This document shows positions 36,126 to 47,690 of a stretch of DNA of 64,000 nucleotides, piece after piece; positions within the stretch are counted from its first letter, which is position 1, and every line of letters begins with the position of its first letter. The stretch comes from Malania oleifera (taxonomy: Eukaryota; Streptophyta; Magnoliopsida; Santalales; Ximeniaceae). The stretch covers positions 50,606,093 to 50,670,092 of the forward strand of contig NC_080426.1 of the NCBI RefSeq assembly GCF_029873635.1, read 5' to 3'. The translations under genes and the position numbers were made by a program. Under the pieces are notes generated by a model. That model was not told the DNA's origin, made no database searches, and was given only the letters and a program-made list of their open reading frames with translations.

Positions 36126-37027
36126 TTGTCCCTTCCTTACAAAAATTTTGTCCTCGAAAATTGTTAACTATTACCGATCACATTCTTAACTCACTACCCA
36201 TGTCTACGGAAGAGTCGGTAGCCACCCACGTAGCGACCCCGTCCCATGTTTATTAATTACCCTCACTTATGGTGGAGGAATACCGTGGTTACAATATTGT
36301 CTTTGGAAAATTACAATAACCATAATAAATTTTTTCAAAGACTATCCATAATTAAAATTATACACAACTAACCACACAACCTACTATAATCCCTCTATAT
36401 ACAACCATACCCTTACCTGTCTGGAACTAACCCTCGCTGAACAGATGCGGGTACTTCGGGCGTATTTTCTTTTCTAACTCCCAGGAAGTTTTCTCAACTG
36501 TATGATTCTACCACAAAACCTTTACTAGCGGTATATCCTTGGTATGCAGTTCCTTTATTTTTCGATCTAGAATCTGAACTAGTACCTCCTCGTATGCTAG
36601 AGTATCCCTGATCTCCAACGACTCATAACTGATCACATGTGAGGGATTTGGAACGTACCTCCTCAACATGGACATGTGGAACACGTCGTGTATCCTCGAT
36701 AGCACTGGGGGTAGTGCTATCCTGTACGCCGCCAAACCAATCCTCTCCAGAATCTTGAATGACCCAATGTATCTAGGACTCAGCTTGCCCTTCTTTCCAT
36801 ACCTCATCACCCTTTTCATTGGAGCAATCCTCAAGAATATCATATCACCTACTTCGAATTCTAGCTCCCGTCGGTGAGTATCCGCATAACTCTTTTGCCG
36901 ACTCTGGGCTGCCTTGATCCTTTCTCTGATAAGTTCGACCTTTGTAGAGGCCTGGTGAATAAGTTCTAGTCCCAAAATCTACCGCTCGCCTACTTCATCT
37001 CAATACAACGGAGATCGGCACCGATGA
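36126..37027 (-). pseudogene. Gypsy integrase C-terminus with chromodomain-like tail
   Basis: On the minus strand from 36975 it reads ELEFEVGDMIFLRIAPM and GKLSPRYIGSFKILERIG, then LPPVLSRIHDVFHMSML. This is the GPY/F module after the integrase core. YEEVLVQILDRKIKELHTKD and IPLVKVLW follow, which has the form of the group II chromodomain of Tekay/Del-type chromoviruses. Chromodomains steer integration toward marked chromatin. The upstream integrase is displaced to 39024 onward by the solo LTR at 37028. Confidence 0.82.
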
Positions 37028-39023
37028 TGTAACGACCCGAAGAATAATGATATTTAAATAATAAAGAGGGAGAGAATTGGAAACAGTAATAGAAGGACGC
37101 AATCGACTTCGTCTACGAGCGCGAATTCGTCGACGACATTGCACTTTGGGGTGTAATAACCCAAGAAAATATAAGGTTCTCATCGACGAATATAGGGCAT
37201 TTGTCGACGAAAATACAAGAGGGTCTTGTTGACGAGGACATGTTTTGTCGACGAGAAAATGCCGAGGGGTTGTTCCTAAGCTCTGAATTTTATCGATGAG
37301 AAGATGACGTTTATCGATGAAACTCCTTCTTGGTCTCGTCGATAAGATGATGTTACTCGTCGATGAATCTCGTAGTATAAATAGTGTTAAACGAAGATTT
37401 TTACGCAGAATATTCACTGAAACCCTCTCTTCTCTCTCCTCTATGGTCCTTCCCTCTTCTCTCTTCAATTTCGGCCCCGTCATTCGCTAGATCGATGATC
37501 TGAGGCCACCACGACACTCTTGGGAAGTTCTCTCAAAGTCTGCCGGAGCAGATCATCGATGGGACGAAGTTGGATTTCATATCAGATTCAGGGTAAGACA
37601 TTTTTATTGAAATTTGACTTTTCAGCAGTTGTAGAAAATGTTGTAGACGTAAAAATAGTGATATTTTGTTCTGGGATATATGATTTTCAGGGTGTTGAGT
37701 GGAGAACCTTGCGGGTGTAAGACCCGTCATAATAGGAGATTTTTAGTAGGAATCAGTTAAAGGAAATATACTATGCTAGACAGTTCTAGAATGATTTTTA
37801 GTATGAAATATATATTTTTACCAGGTTATTATTCACAGCAGAACTTTATACAGTTTATCATTTATGAATATTATGTTTTAAATTACTGTGTGACTTGAGA
37901 ATATAAATATAGTATAGAAACATGTTTTACAGTATTTTTCAGAGTTATGTTTTATAGAATATACAAACATTGGATTTGTTTTATAGCAATTATAAAATAC
38001 CATGATTATACAGTTTACAGTACCATGACATACAGTTTTACAGTTCATTTCAGAAATACAGTTGATGCAGATACAATTTATCACAGCGTTATGGTTAATA
38101 CAATTATTACAGAATTATGGTAAAACAGATAGTTGTATATAGAGATGTATTATATAATATCAAACCCTAATGGACCATTACAGATTACAGAGCACTATAC
38201 CATTGCTATATACATAATAGAGTGCAACCACCTTTTTAGATAACACGTGATAAGTAGGTCGATCGTGCCCACGTGTGGACAGGCTCCCCATTAGATATGG
38301 GTTGAGGAGGGCTGATCAAACTGATGGAGTATATTAGTTTACTCTGGTTGGCCATCCAGGTTAGATCCCACCTACGGGCCGCACAACCTTGTCATGAGGG
38401 GTTAAATCATGACATACAGTTATCCATCTAGGAAAGTTTTTAGTTATTATTACATATGTACAGTTTCACAGAAATGGGGAATATACTTATATATATTTAA
38501 AGTATTATATATAGAAACTTAAAATACAGATATGTTAAACAACATGGGAAAGGTGGTGGTTTATATTATTTGTACTATATTTACAGATTTAGTTATACAT
38601 AATTATATAGAAACAGATCTTCATAGTATTGTAACTTATTTGCCACACACTAGCAATAACATATTTTATCTTACTGAACGTCGTCTCATCCCATTATTTT
38701 AACATTTTTCAGGTGATCCAGGTAGGCGAGCAGATTAGGCTCACAGATTGAGGGGCTTTAGTACCGCTCTGTTAGTAGAGTGAGTATTTTTGGGAGTATT
38801 TATGTAAAACCCTAGCCCAGTTGAGGGTATTTTGGGAAATAGTCATATATGTATATTTAGGGGAACATTTTAGCACTCTGGTATTGTATATTTTCTTGAT
38901 TGTGTTTATATAAATTCCGCTTCTTGCTGCTTAGGTTGATGGTTTGGTTTAATCTAGTAGGTATCAGAGCATTATAAAAAAAAAAAAAAAACAGAACTAG
39001 AAAATAAATAGCAGGTCTTTACA
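37028..39023 (+). mobile_element. Solo Gypsy LTR inside Gypsy integrase
   Basis: TGTAACGACCCG (37028) to GGTCTTTACA (39023), 1996 bp. The flanks GATGA (37023-37027) and GGCGA (39024-39028) match 3/5, both differences being transitions at what was probably a CpG context. The uninterrupted counterpart at 46890-46905 reads CACCGGCGACC. Contents: TCGTCGACGA variants (about 37110-37365), TATAAATAG (37376), a CT leader, and a hairpin with two mismatches (about 38675). It lies in opposite orientation to its host. Confidence 0.85.
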
Positions 39024-41325
39024 GGCGACCATACAAATCCTTATATGGTGTCATTCCAATGCTGGCCTGATGATTGTTATTGTATGCAAACTCAACCAAC
39101 GATAGATATTGGATCCAACTGCCCCCAAAATCTAACACACATGCCGTAGCATATCCTCGAGAATATGAATGGTTCGTTTGTACTGCCCATCTGTCTAAGG
39201 GTGAAATGTAGTACTAAAAGTGAATTGAGAACCCAACACTCTCTGCAAACTCTTCTAAAAACACAAAGTGAACCGCAGATCCCGATCTGAAATGATGGAC
39301 ACGGACACACCATGTATTCTGACTATCTTCTAAACATAGAATCAGTTTATCCATGGAATATCTGGTTCTAATCAGAATGAAATGAGTAGTCTTCGTCAAT
39401 CTGTCAACACCTACCTATATGGCATTCTACCCATGTAATGTTGAAGCCAATCCTGATACAAAGTCCATCGAGATATGCTCCCACTTCCACGTAGGGATGT
39501 CCAGCGGTTGAAGTGGTCCCGTTGGCCTCTGATGTTCTGCCTTCACCTGCTGACATGTCAAGCACTGACCCACAAATTTAGCAATTTCTCTCTTCATGTT
39601 ATTCCACCATAATGTTCCATGCAAGTCTCTATACATCTTTTTGCAACCCGGGTTAACAGTATAGAGAGAACGATGAACTTCCCCCAGAATCGTCCTTTTT
39701 ATCTCTGCGTCATCTAACACACACAATCGAGTGTGAAATCTGAGAACTCCATCCTCAGCAACATTAAAGTATGTGTGTTGCTCATCCTATATCTTCTCTA
39801 CAATCTCTATCAACTCTACATCTTTTAAGTGAGCTGTTCTGATTCTCTTCCATAAAGTCGGTTGAACCACCAGACTAGAAATGAACGCCTGATGATTCCA
39901 TTATACCAATTCTACACCCAACGTCTCCAGGTCCATCACGATCTAGTGTGAAACCATAACTGCTGAGGCTGACGTACCCTGAGATTTCTGGCTCAATGCA
40001 TCGGCTACCACGTTCACCTTTCCTAGATGATATCTAATGGTGTAGTCGTAATCCTTTATCAACTTGAGTCATATGTGCTGCCTCACATTCAACTCCTTCT
40101 TGGTGAAGAAGTACTTGAGACTCTTATGGTCAGTAAAGATCTCGCACCTTACACCATAAAGGTAGTGTCGCTAGATCTTCAATGCAAACACAATTACTGT
40201 CAGCTCCAAGTCATGCGTAGGATAGTTCTTTTCGTATTCTTTCAACTGGTGAGACGCATACACAATGACTTTCCGTTGCTACATAAGAACACAACCAAGT
40301 TTCTTCTGCGATGCGTCACTATGAATTACAAATCCACCCTCGCCTGATGGAAGGGTCAATATTGGGGCAGTGACTAGACACTGCTTCAATTCTTGGAAGC
40401 TCTGCTCACATTCTTTGGTCCAGTCAAACTTCACATTTTTTCTCGTGAGTCATGTCAAAGACCCTGATAATTTGGAAAACCTCTTGACAAATCGGCGGTA
40501 GTATCCTGCAAGACCTAGAAAGCTTTTGACTTCCTGCACGTTCTTTGGCCTTGCCCAATCAACTACAACATCTACTTTGCTCGGATCCACTGAAATCCCT
40601 TCCTTGGATATCACATGATCAAAAAATACAACCTGATCTAGCCAAAATTCACATTTCTTAAGTTTAGCAAATAACTTATTTTCCCTGAGCACATGAAGTA
40701 CTAGTCTCAAATGAGTTTCATGCTCCTCAAGGCTCCTCGAATAGACCAAAATATCATCTATGAATACAATAACAAACTAGTCTAAATACTCGTCGAATAC
40801 CCTGTTCATCAGATTCATAAACACCGTTGGAGCATTCGTTAACCCAAACGGCATAACCAAGAACTCGTAATGGTCGTACTGAGTCTGAAAAGTAGTTTTC
40901 GATACATCATCTAATCTAACTTTCACTTGATGATATCCAGATCGCAGATCGATTTTAGAGAAAATCTACGTACCCTGAAGCTGATCAAACTGGTCGTTAA
41001 TTCGAAGTAATGGATACTTGTTCTTCACTGTTACTTTATTAATCTCCCTGTAGTCGATGCACATCCGCCTCAACCCATCCTTCTTCTTAACAAACAACAC
41101 TGGTGCACCCTAGGGTAATACACTCAGTCTGATAAACCCCCTGTCTAGAAACTCTTGTAGTTGCTCATTTAGCTCCTTTAGTTCAGCTGAAGCCATTCTG
41201 TATAGGGCTTTGGAGATTGGTTCTATTCGTGGGATCAGATCAATTACAGATTCCACCTCACGATCAGGAGGCAACCCTGGTAAATCTTTTGAAAAAACAT
41301 CAGAGAACTCCCTTACTCCTCCACT
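39024..41325 (-). pseudogene. Gypsy pol: integrase, RNase H, RT (broken)
   Basis: Minus strand, from right to left. RT runs from about 41270 to 40450, with [28 protein letters not shown] and the catalytic [10 protein letters not shown] (about 40730-40765), ending [11 protein letters not shown]. RNase H follows (about 40450-39900). Integrase comes next, with a zinc-binding segment (39726-39427, HRSLYTVNPG, LTCQQVKAEHQ) and the start of its core (WEHISMDFV). Order PR-RT-RH-IN identifies Ty3/Gypsy. Several stops are present, one directly before FVIVFIDDI. On the right it breaks at about 41313-41325, directly into LTR sequence. Protease, gag and PBS of this copy are missing. Confidence 0.85.
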
Positions 41326-42152
41326 GTTCGTTTCTATTCAAAATACCATACCATATATCCTAGGTTTGTAAAATCCATTTCGAACTGTTGGTTTTCAAAA
41401 TAACCTTCAAATTTTTTAATTAATTAATTTAATCGGTTCAAGTTAAATAAAATTTCTAACTTAACTTAATCCCCTTACGTAATTCTTGAAAAGTCCACTA
41501 ACACCATGGTCTACGCCCCACGGCGTTCAAAATCCCTGAAATCCTGAAATTCAAATTTCACTACATTATTCATCACAATTCTTAGAGTAACTTTTCCTAA
41601 AATTTTCTAGGCTCTGAATACCCTAAATAGCCTAAATTATTAAACTTACCCCCAATTTAGGATTGGTACCCTGGAGCTCCAATTCGAAAACCCGCTCCGG
41701 TTAGATTGTAGGGAATCTCCCCACGAATCTCGGGACAATTTTCGTTCGTTAATTGGGTTTATAGTTTAAGAGAAATTGAGGTAAGTTTGAGAATTGACCT
41801 TACCCTCGGAGATATGCCTATATCTCTCCCACGATAGATCCGCTCCAGTAGAAGTGTCGGTGGCGGCGAACAGAATCCAACGATATTTCCGGATTTCTGA
41901 TCGGTCGAATATCGGAGATGAGATTGAGGAGAGTAGGAGAGAGGGAACGAAGGAGATGCGCTGCTGCCTCTGTGTTTTCTTCTTCCTGAAAGATCTCAAC
42001 ATCCTTCGGGTTATAATATATATATATATATATATATATTATATCATTATAATATTATATTATTATATTATATTATTTAATTAATAATTAATTAATTTTT
42101 TAAAATTTAAATTTAAATTTTTTATTTTATTTTATTTTTTAGGAACACTACA
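41326..42152 (-). mobile_element. Partial 5' LTR of the inserted Gypsy
   Basis: Matches 35230-36125 from 'gtttctattcaaaatacc' to the end CACTACA (42152). The other 1.3 kb of the LTR plus gag and protease are gone, so a deletion has fused the middle of the LTR to RT. Confidence 0.78.
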
Positions 42153-42285
42153 CCTTTCTTCCATGGGATATCACATTCTCCCCCACTTATAGAATGTAAC
42201 GTTTTCGTTGTGAACCCACATTTCCAAACTCAGGTGATGTGAATTTCATCATACTTCCGGTTGGGTAATTGCTCTAATACCTTTT
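42153..42285 (-). mobile_element. End of split Cassandra LTR and first Cassandra internal region
   Basis: 42158-42173 completes the first LTR (GGATATCA). The 112-bp internal region 42174-42285 begins, on the plus strand, with the complement of a PPT ('attctcccccactta') and ends at a decayed PBS complement (about 42271-42281). No coding capacity. Confidence 0.72.
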
Positions 42286-42581
42286 TGTAATGCCCCAACT
42301 TGGATCTCTCCCCCTCCACCTGGACCAGACAACAAGGAGCGGACCTTATCGGACTAATGACTGGCCCCACAGACCAACACGTATCCTTTTCAGTGTGTTT
42401 CGTCCTCACTCACACACTTCCAAAAAAAACTTACTAGAAGGTCACCCATCCCAAGATTACTCGAAACCAAACATGCTTAATCGTAGAGTTTTTATGGGAA
42501 GGCTCTCGAAAATAAAGGTGCACCTTGTTAATATAGGTAGTAACATCTAATCTTTTTAAGCGTTTCTTCAACGGGGTATCA
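42286..42581 (-). mobile_element. Cassandra-like LTR with 5S-like block, second copy
   Basis: TGTAATGCCCC (42286) to GGGGTATCA (42581), 296 bp. Read on the minus strand it starts TGATACCCC and contains a 5S-like block (about 42437-42500). A PPT complement lies directly to its right, so it serves as an inner LTR shared by two internal regions. Confidence 0.78.
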
Positions 42582-42693
42582 TATTCTCCCCCACTTACAG
42601 AATGCAACGTCCTCATTGCGAACCCACATTTTCAAACTCAGGCGATGTGAATCTTATCACCATTTCGGTTAGGTAATACCTCTGATACCATTT
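42582..42693 (-). mobile_element. Second Cassandra internal region with PBS
   Basis: 112 bp, the same length as the first internal region and closely similar to it. On the minus strand it runs from a PBS, TGGTATCAGAGG (complement about 42679-42690), to a PPT rich in G. It is non-coding, as expected for Cassandra. Confidence 0.78.
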
Positions 42694-43038
42694 TGTAACG
42701 CCCTAACCTAGGTCTGCCACGGGGTATACAACCGTGGAACAAAGGCTTAAAAAGATTAGATGCTACTACCCATATCAATAAGGTACACCTTTCTTTTCGA
42801 GAGTCTTCCCATAAGAACTTCATGGTTAAGCATGTTTGACTTGCAGTTCTCTTGGGATGGGTGACCTTCTGTGAAGTTTTCTCAGAAAGTGTGTGAGTGA
42901 GGATGAAACACACTAAAAATGACAACTGTTGATCAGTGGGGCCAGTCAGTAGTCCGATAAGGCCCGCTCTTATTGTCAGGTTCAAGTGGAGGAGAAGAGA
43001 GGCAGTGCTCCCTGGCAGACCCAGGTTAGGGCGTTACA
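42694..43038 (+). mobile_element. Cassandra-like LTR, third copy, inverted with long terminal inverted repeat
   Basis: 345 bp, bounded by 26-bp inverted repeats with one mismatch (starting TGTAACGCCCTAACC, ending GGTTAGGGCGTTACA). Its body, including the 5S-like block (about 42811-42875, GGTTAAGCATGTTTGACTTG and GGATGGGTGACC), lies on the plus strand, opposite to the other two LTRs. The PBS on its left nevertheless reads as minus-strand 5' LTR. The TSD GTATC follows at 43039-43043. Confidence 0.78.
42811..42875 (+). other. 5S-rRNA-derived block with Pol III-type internal promoter
   Basis: About 65 bp resembling the 3' half of plant 5S rRNA: AAGAACTTCATGGTTAAGC (A-box region) and GGGATGGGTGACCTTCTG (C-box region). 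In Cassandra TRIMs such a block is conserved in every LTR. Whether it still binds TFIIIA is unknown. Confidence 0.75.
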
Positions 43039-43841
43039 GTATCTGTAGAAGAAAACCTCCCTGAAACAGCTCCAAGTAATAGCTGCAAGTCCTAGTCGCT
43101 ATTCCTCTACCAGCCTTGCCGATCTCTACCACCTCTTCGCTTCTCCTACTAGTTTGAAAGTGGCATGCCACACCTTCTGCTCCTCCATGCACTCAAGCAC
43201 ACCCAGCAGTTCCTCAATCTCCTGAAAAGTGCAACTCCGACCAACTGGTGGCTAAACCTTCTCTTTAAAGTCTCTCTCATCCTCCTTCCTAGCCTGTCCT
43301 ACTATACTTCGCAGCACTGCCGAGGCATCGACATCATCCTCACTGGAAGTATCCACATGATTATCCCCTCTAACTACGATGTCCTTTCCCCTGGGATCCA
43401 TCCTGAAGATAAAATAAAAGCCGACCTAGAAATCCCATATTTATTATGGTTGATGCAAGTATGGGACGACAAAATAATATAACATTTGAGTTTGCAGTTA
43501 AAGGAATCACTTATACAATTTTGCTACAAAACCGCCAAGGTACCAGCCTCTAACCATAACACTGACACCACGTACATACTCATCGAACCTAATGTTCCCA
43601 CTCAAATTTTCAAGTTACAGTCTCTTAACCCAGAAATGAAACTATCGATGGATTTACCATGGTTTTCCTGAAATCGTCATTCCAGAAAAAACACAAAAGA
43701 CTGTCGAAGGATCACCGTCTCTAGGCTTCCAGACCAAGACTCGCCTAACCTACCCACTCTTATCCTATCTCAATTTATACTCTAGTAATCATTGATCATA
43801 CAAGTCTGTAGAACCAAGCAAACCAAGGCTTTAATACCACC
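43039..43841 (-). pseudogene. N-terminal gag and PBS of the outer Gypsy (minus strand)
   Basis: Resumes gag after the Cassandra insertion. On the minus strand the gag ATG is at 43401 (MDPRGKDIVV), matching the start at 50712 in the neighbouring copy. The PBS is decayed (complement about 43829-43839, 'tttaatacca'). It joins, across 33671-43038, with the gag/protease piece ending at 33670. The plus-strand frame 43165-43482 is a shadow, preserved because the two copies are close relatives. Confidence 0.78.
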
Positions 43842-45231
43842 TGTAATGCCCCGACCTGCGACGAGGGACCCAGGGTGCTACTTTAGTGATGTTTGTGTAC
43901 CTGATACCATATTCATTATACAAATGTATTATAAGTAATTAAAACATTCACCAAAATTCGTTACAAGAGTTCTAAACTGCTAACATATATGGAAGTCTCC
44001 CCAATATCCATATTACAATCTATAACACAATACCAAAACCTAACTTAGTCTATACAACCATATTACATACCCAAGGACTTCAAACACAACTTAAATACTA
44101 TGAAGTTCATTACAGACACTCACAAAAATTAACTGGCTACCACCCCGCCCGAGGTTCGCTATACTCGACGTCAAGATGGTCCCGAAAAGATAATTTGTAT
44201 ATTGGGGTGAGACGCTTCTCGGTAAGGTAGATTAAGTTAATATCAGTGTGCGACCAACATGAGTTTTAGTGTATACAAAAAACAATCCATTCTCTATTTA
44301 ATCGAAAATAGTAGTTATACATGATACTCACTCTACACAAATGAAAATACTCTTTTCATTTCCACCGTATAAACCAATTCATTAAACAAATAACACCATT
44401 TACATAAATTAGCATATATGCGTAAAAGACACTCCTTAGGACTAACAACATGCTTAACCCCCATGACAGGTTGTGCAGCCGAAGGCTGGATTTTACCCTA
44501 GGGGAATCAACTCAGACAAAGTCAAAGTATCCATTTGCTAATATACACTTGTAGGCATTCGCAACCCAGTTGTATATTGCCTTACCACTTCCTGGTCCGA
44601 ACCCCAGGGAAGGTACCACCTTTACGTAGGCTAATCGGCTAAAACAACCCTACACCTCTCTATCGGGGGTGGGCGCACATGGCCAAATAATGATTCCCTA
44701 GCAACGATACCGTGCTCACAATTGGTCCTCAGGGTTCTTAAACCATATCATGCAATTTAAGTAGTAAAACTATAGTATAAGTTCATTCTGTAAAAAATAT
44801 GCCATTTCACAAAACCTGGCCCTCGGCCATCAAATAAACCTGGCTCTCGGTCGTCATATACAACCTAACCCTTGGTCGTTAAATAAAACCCAGCTCACAG
44901 CCATTAAATACTCCTCGGCCCTTGGCCGTTAAATAAAATTTAGCTCATAGCCGTTAAACACTACCCGTCCCTTGGCCGTTAAGTAAAATCCAGTATTTCA
45001 CAAGGGCAATTCTAGTATTTTCACAAACAAATCAGTACTTCACAAGCATACCAAAATTTAGTTATGTCATAACCCATACCAATTATACACCTGCCACACA
45101 AGTTCAATGTTTGAATATAACCATTTAAACAACCAAGATATTCACCATTTGCTTTATCCCAAATACCATATCATATTTCCTAAATTTATAAAATCCATTT
45201 TGAATAGTTAGTTTCCGAAATAACCCTTGAA

Positions 45232-45266
<35 letters not shown>

Positions 45267-45994
45267 CAATTTAACGGCTCAACTTTAATAAAATCCTAAC
45301 TTAACTTAATCCCCTTACCTATTTACTGAGAGAGTTCCTAAAATGCTCCTAAAGCCCAACCCATAGAAACATGGGCTCCAAAACCCTGAAAACACATTTC
45401 CCCAGTTCAAACAACTCCACCCCAGAATAACAATCATTAAACATCTCAAGCCCTTACACCTCATTTAATCAGTTAAATGCTAGACAAATAGCCCATTTCT
45501 ACCCTTACCACAAATTTGGAGTGATGCCTGAAAAACCCCAAAACACGATTCCATTCCGATGAAATCATAGAGAATTTCCCCTAGATCCTCCTAGTAACTT
45601 CTGATCATCGATTCGGGCGACGAACAGCAAGAAATCATAGAGAGAAGGGGTGGGGGTGCAGGTTTAGAGAGAGAGAGAGAGAGAGAGAGAGATATATATA
45701 TATATATTTAGGTTTCTTAATGAAGAAGAAATTTTAAAACCTTTTTATAGGCCGTTGACTCGACCAACTTCATCGATGAAATGGAGCCTTCGTTGACGAA
45801 CCTTAAGCCTGAAATTTTCCTAAATTTTGGGATAATTTTGTTGACGATGCCTGAACTTTGTCGATGAGGCACAGAAGGTCACTCGTCGATGAAAACAAGG
45901 GATTCATCGACGAGTCCTACGGCTTTGCCCTTTTAAATTTTTCTTCCTTCTTTTCTTATTTTTTTCCTTTATTTTTTAGATTTGGGTTTCTACA
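43842..45994 (-). mobile_element. Shared middle LTR of the Gypsy tandem
   Basis: 2153 bp, on the minus strand TGTAGAAACCC (45994) to GGCATTACA (43842). PBS and gag lie on its left and a PPT complement ('atctcccctcctt') on its right, so it acts as 5' LTR for one internal region and 3' LTR for another. It contains TCGTCGACGA variants (45750-45920), TATAAAAAG (45741-45749), (GA)n and (TA)n runs (45236-45264 and 45666-45707), a minisatellite (44813-44990) and a hairpin with one mismatch (44208-44221). Confidence 0.85.
44813..44990. repeat. 28-bp-class minisatellite in Gypsy LTR
   Basis: About six or seven units of the type 'cccttggccgttaaataaaac-cagctcacag'. The matching array in the sister LTR is at about 52130-52310. 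Confidence 0.75.
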
Positions 45995-46926
45995 ATCTCC
46001 CCTCCTTATAAAAATTTCATCCTCGAAATTTGTTAACCAATACCGATCACATCTTTAACTCACAATCCATCTTTACTGAAGAGTCGGTAGCCACCCACAT
46101 AGTGGCACCGTCCCAAATTTATTAAATACTCTCACTTATGGTGGAAAAATATCGTGGTTACACAAAATGTCATGGGAGATTACAATATCATACCAAACTC
46201 TCCCAAAGACTATTCATATACGGAAACCATAACAAACTAATATTACTAAACACACCTACCTTACATAACTTGCAAAAAAAACTAACACTTACTTGTCTAG
46301 TGCTGAAACTCTCTGAACAACTGTGGGTATTTATGATGTATTTTTGTTTCTAATTCCCAAGAAGTCCAACTGCATGATTACACCACAACACCTTTATTAA
46401 CAGTATATCCTTAGTACGTAGTTCCTGTATTTTTTTATCCAGAATCTGAATCAGTACCTCCTTGTATTCCAAAGCATCCTCGACCTCCGAAGGCTTATAA
46501 CTTATCACGTGCGAAGGATCTAGCACGTACTTTCTCAACACTGATACACAAAAAATATTATGAACTCTAGACAACACTGGGGGTAATGCCACTCGGTAGG
46601 CAACTAGACCAATCCTTTCCAAGATCTTAAATGACCCAATGTACCTAGGACTCAACTTGCCTTTCTTCCTAAACCTCATCACCCCTTTCATTGAAGCAAT
46701 CCTAAAAAATATCATATCACCAATCTCGAATTCTAGCTCCCATTGGCGAGTATCCATATAACTCTTCTTCCGACTCTATGCTATTTTAATTCTCTCCCTA
46801 ATAAGCTCAACTTTTGCAGAGATCTGCTAATCTAATTCTGATCCCAAAATCTACCGCTCGCCTACCTCATCCCAGTACAATGGAGATTGGCACCGGCGAC
46901 CATACAAAACCTCATATGGTGCTATC
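45995..46926 (-). pseudogene. Gypsy 3' end: PPT, integrase C-terminus, chromodomain-like tail
   Basis: The PPT AAGGAGGGGAGAT (minus strand) touches the LTR. From 46757 to 46350 the minus strand reads ELEFEIGDMIFFRIASM and GKLSPRYIGSFKILERIG, then YKEVLIQILDKKIQELRTKD and ILLIKVLW. This is the same GPY/F module and group II chromodomain-like tail as in the copy at 36508-36975, which assigns both to Tekay-type chromoviruses. The reading frame is interrupted upstream near 46760-46830. Confidence 0.82.
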
Positions 46927-47690
46927 TCAATACTGGCTTTGATAACTGTTATGATATGCAAACTCAATGAGCGGTAGATAGTGAAGCCAACTATTCCCAA
47001 AATCCAGCACACATGCCTGCAACATATCCTTTAGAATCTGAATGGTCCTCTTGGACTGCCCATCTATCTGTGGGTGAAACGCTACACTGAAAGTGAGTTG
47101 AGATCCCAAGGCGTCCTACAAACTCTTCTAGAACCGAGTGGTGAACCATGGATCTCGATCTGAAACAATAGAAATCAGAATGCCAAGAAGTCGTACAATC
47201 TCCTACACATAAAGTTATGTCATCCTATTCATAAAATAACTGACTTTAATAGGAATGAAGTGCGTGGTCTTAGTCAGACGATCCACTATTACCCAGATGG
47301 CATTCTGTCCATGCACTGTTGAAGGCAATCCCAATACGAAGTCCATTGAGATATGTTCTCACTTCCACTTAGGGATATCAAGTGGTTGAAGTGGTCCTGC
47401 TGGTCTCTGGTGCTTTGCTTTTACTTGCTGACATGTTAGGCACTGTTATACAAATCTGGTAATCTCCCTCTTCATATTACTCCATTAGAACGATTCTCGC
47501 AGATCTCTATACATTTTTGTGCTTTTAGGATGAACAGTGTAGAGAGAGCGATGAGCCTCCTTCAGAATTGTCTTTTTAATCCCTGCATCATTAGGTATAC
47601 ACAGCCTGACATGAAATCTGAGAACTCCATCCTTAGAAAAATTGAAGTCTAGTTGCTGTTCACTCTGTACTTTCTCCATAATTTCCATTA
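46927..47690 (-). pseudogene. Gypsy integrase core and zinc domain
   Basis: Minus strand: HRSLYTVHP zinc-domain segment (47688-47485), then a broken core, then FHPQIDGQSKRTIQILKDML and NSWLHYLPLIEFAYHNSY (47109-46927). Stops separate the parts. Integrase would join element cDNA to the chromosome; this copy is inactive. Confidence 0.82.

Noticed and set aside
33671..43038. A functional 5S rRNA gene
   Set aside because: Only part of the 5S sequence is present in each copy, diverged and embedded in LTR sequence with PBS and PPT. This matches a Cassandra-type element, not a 5S gene.
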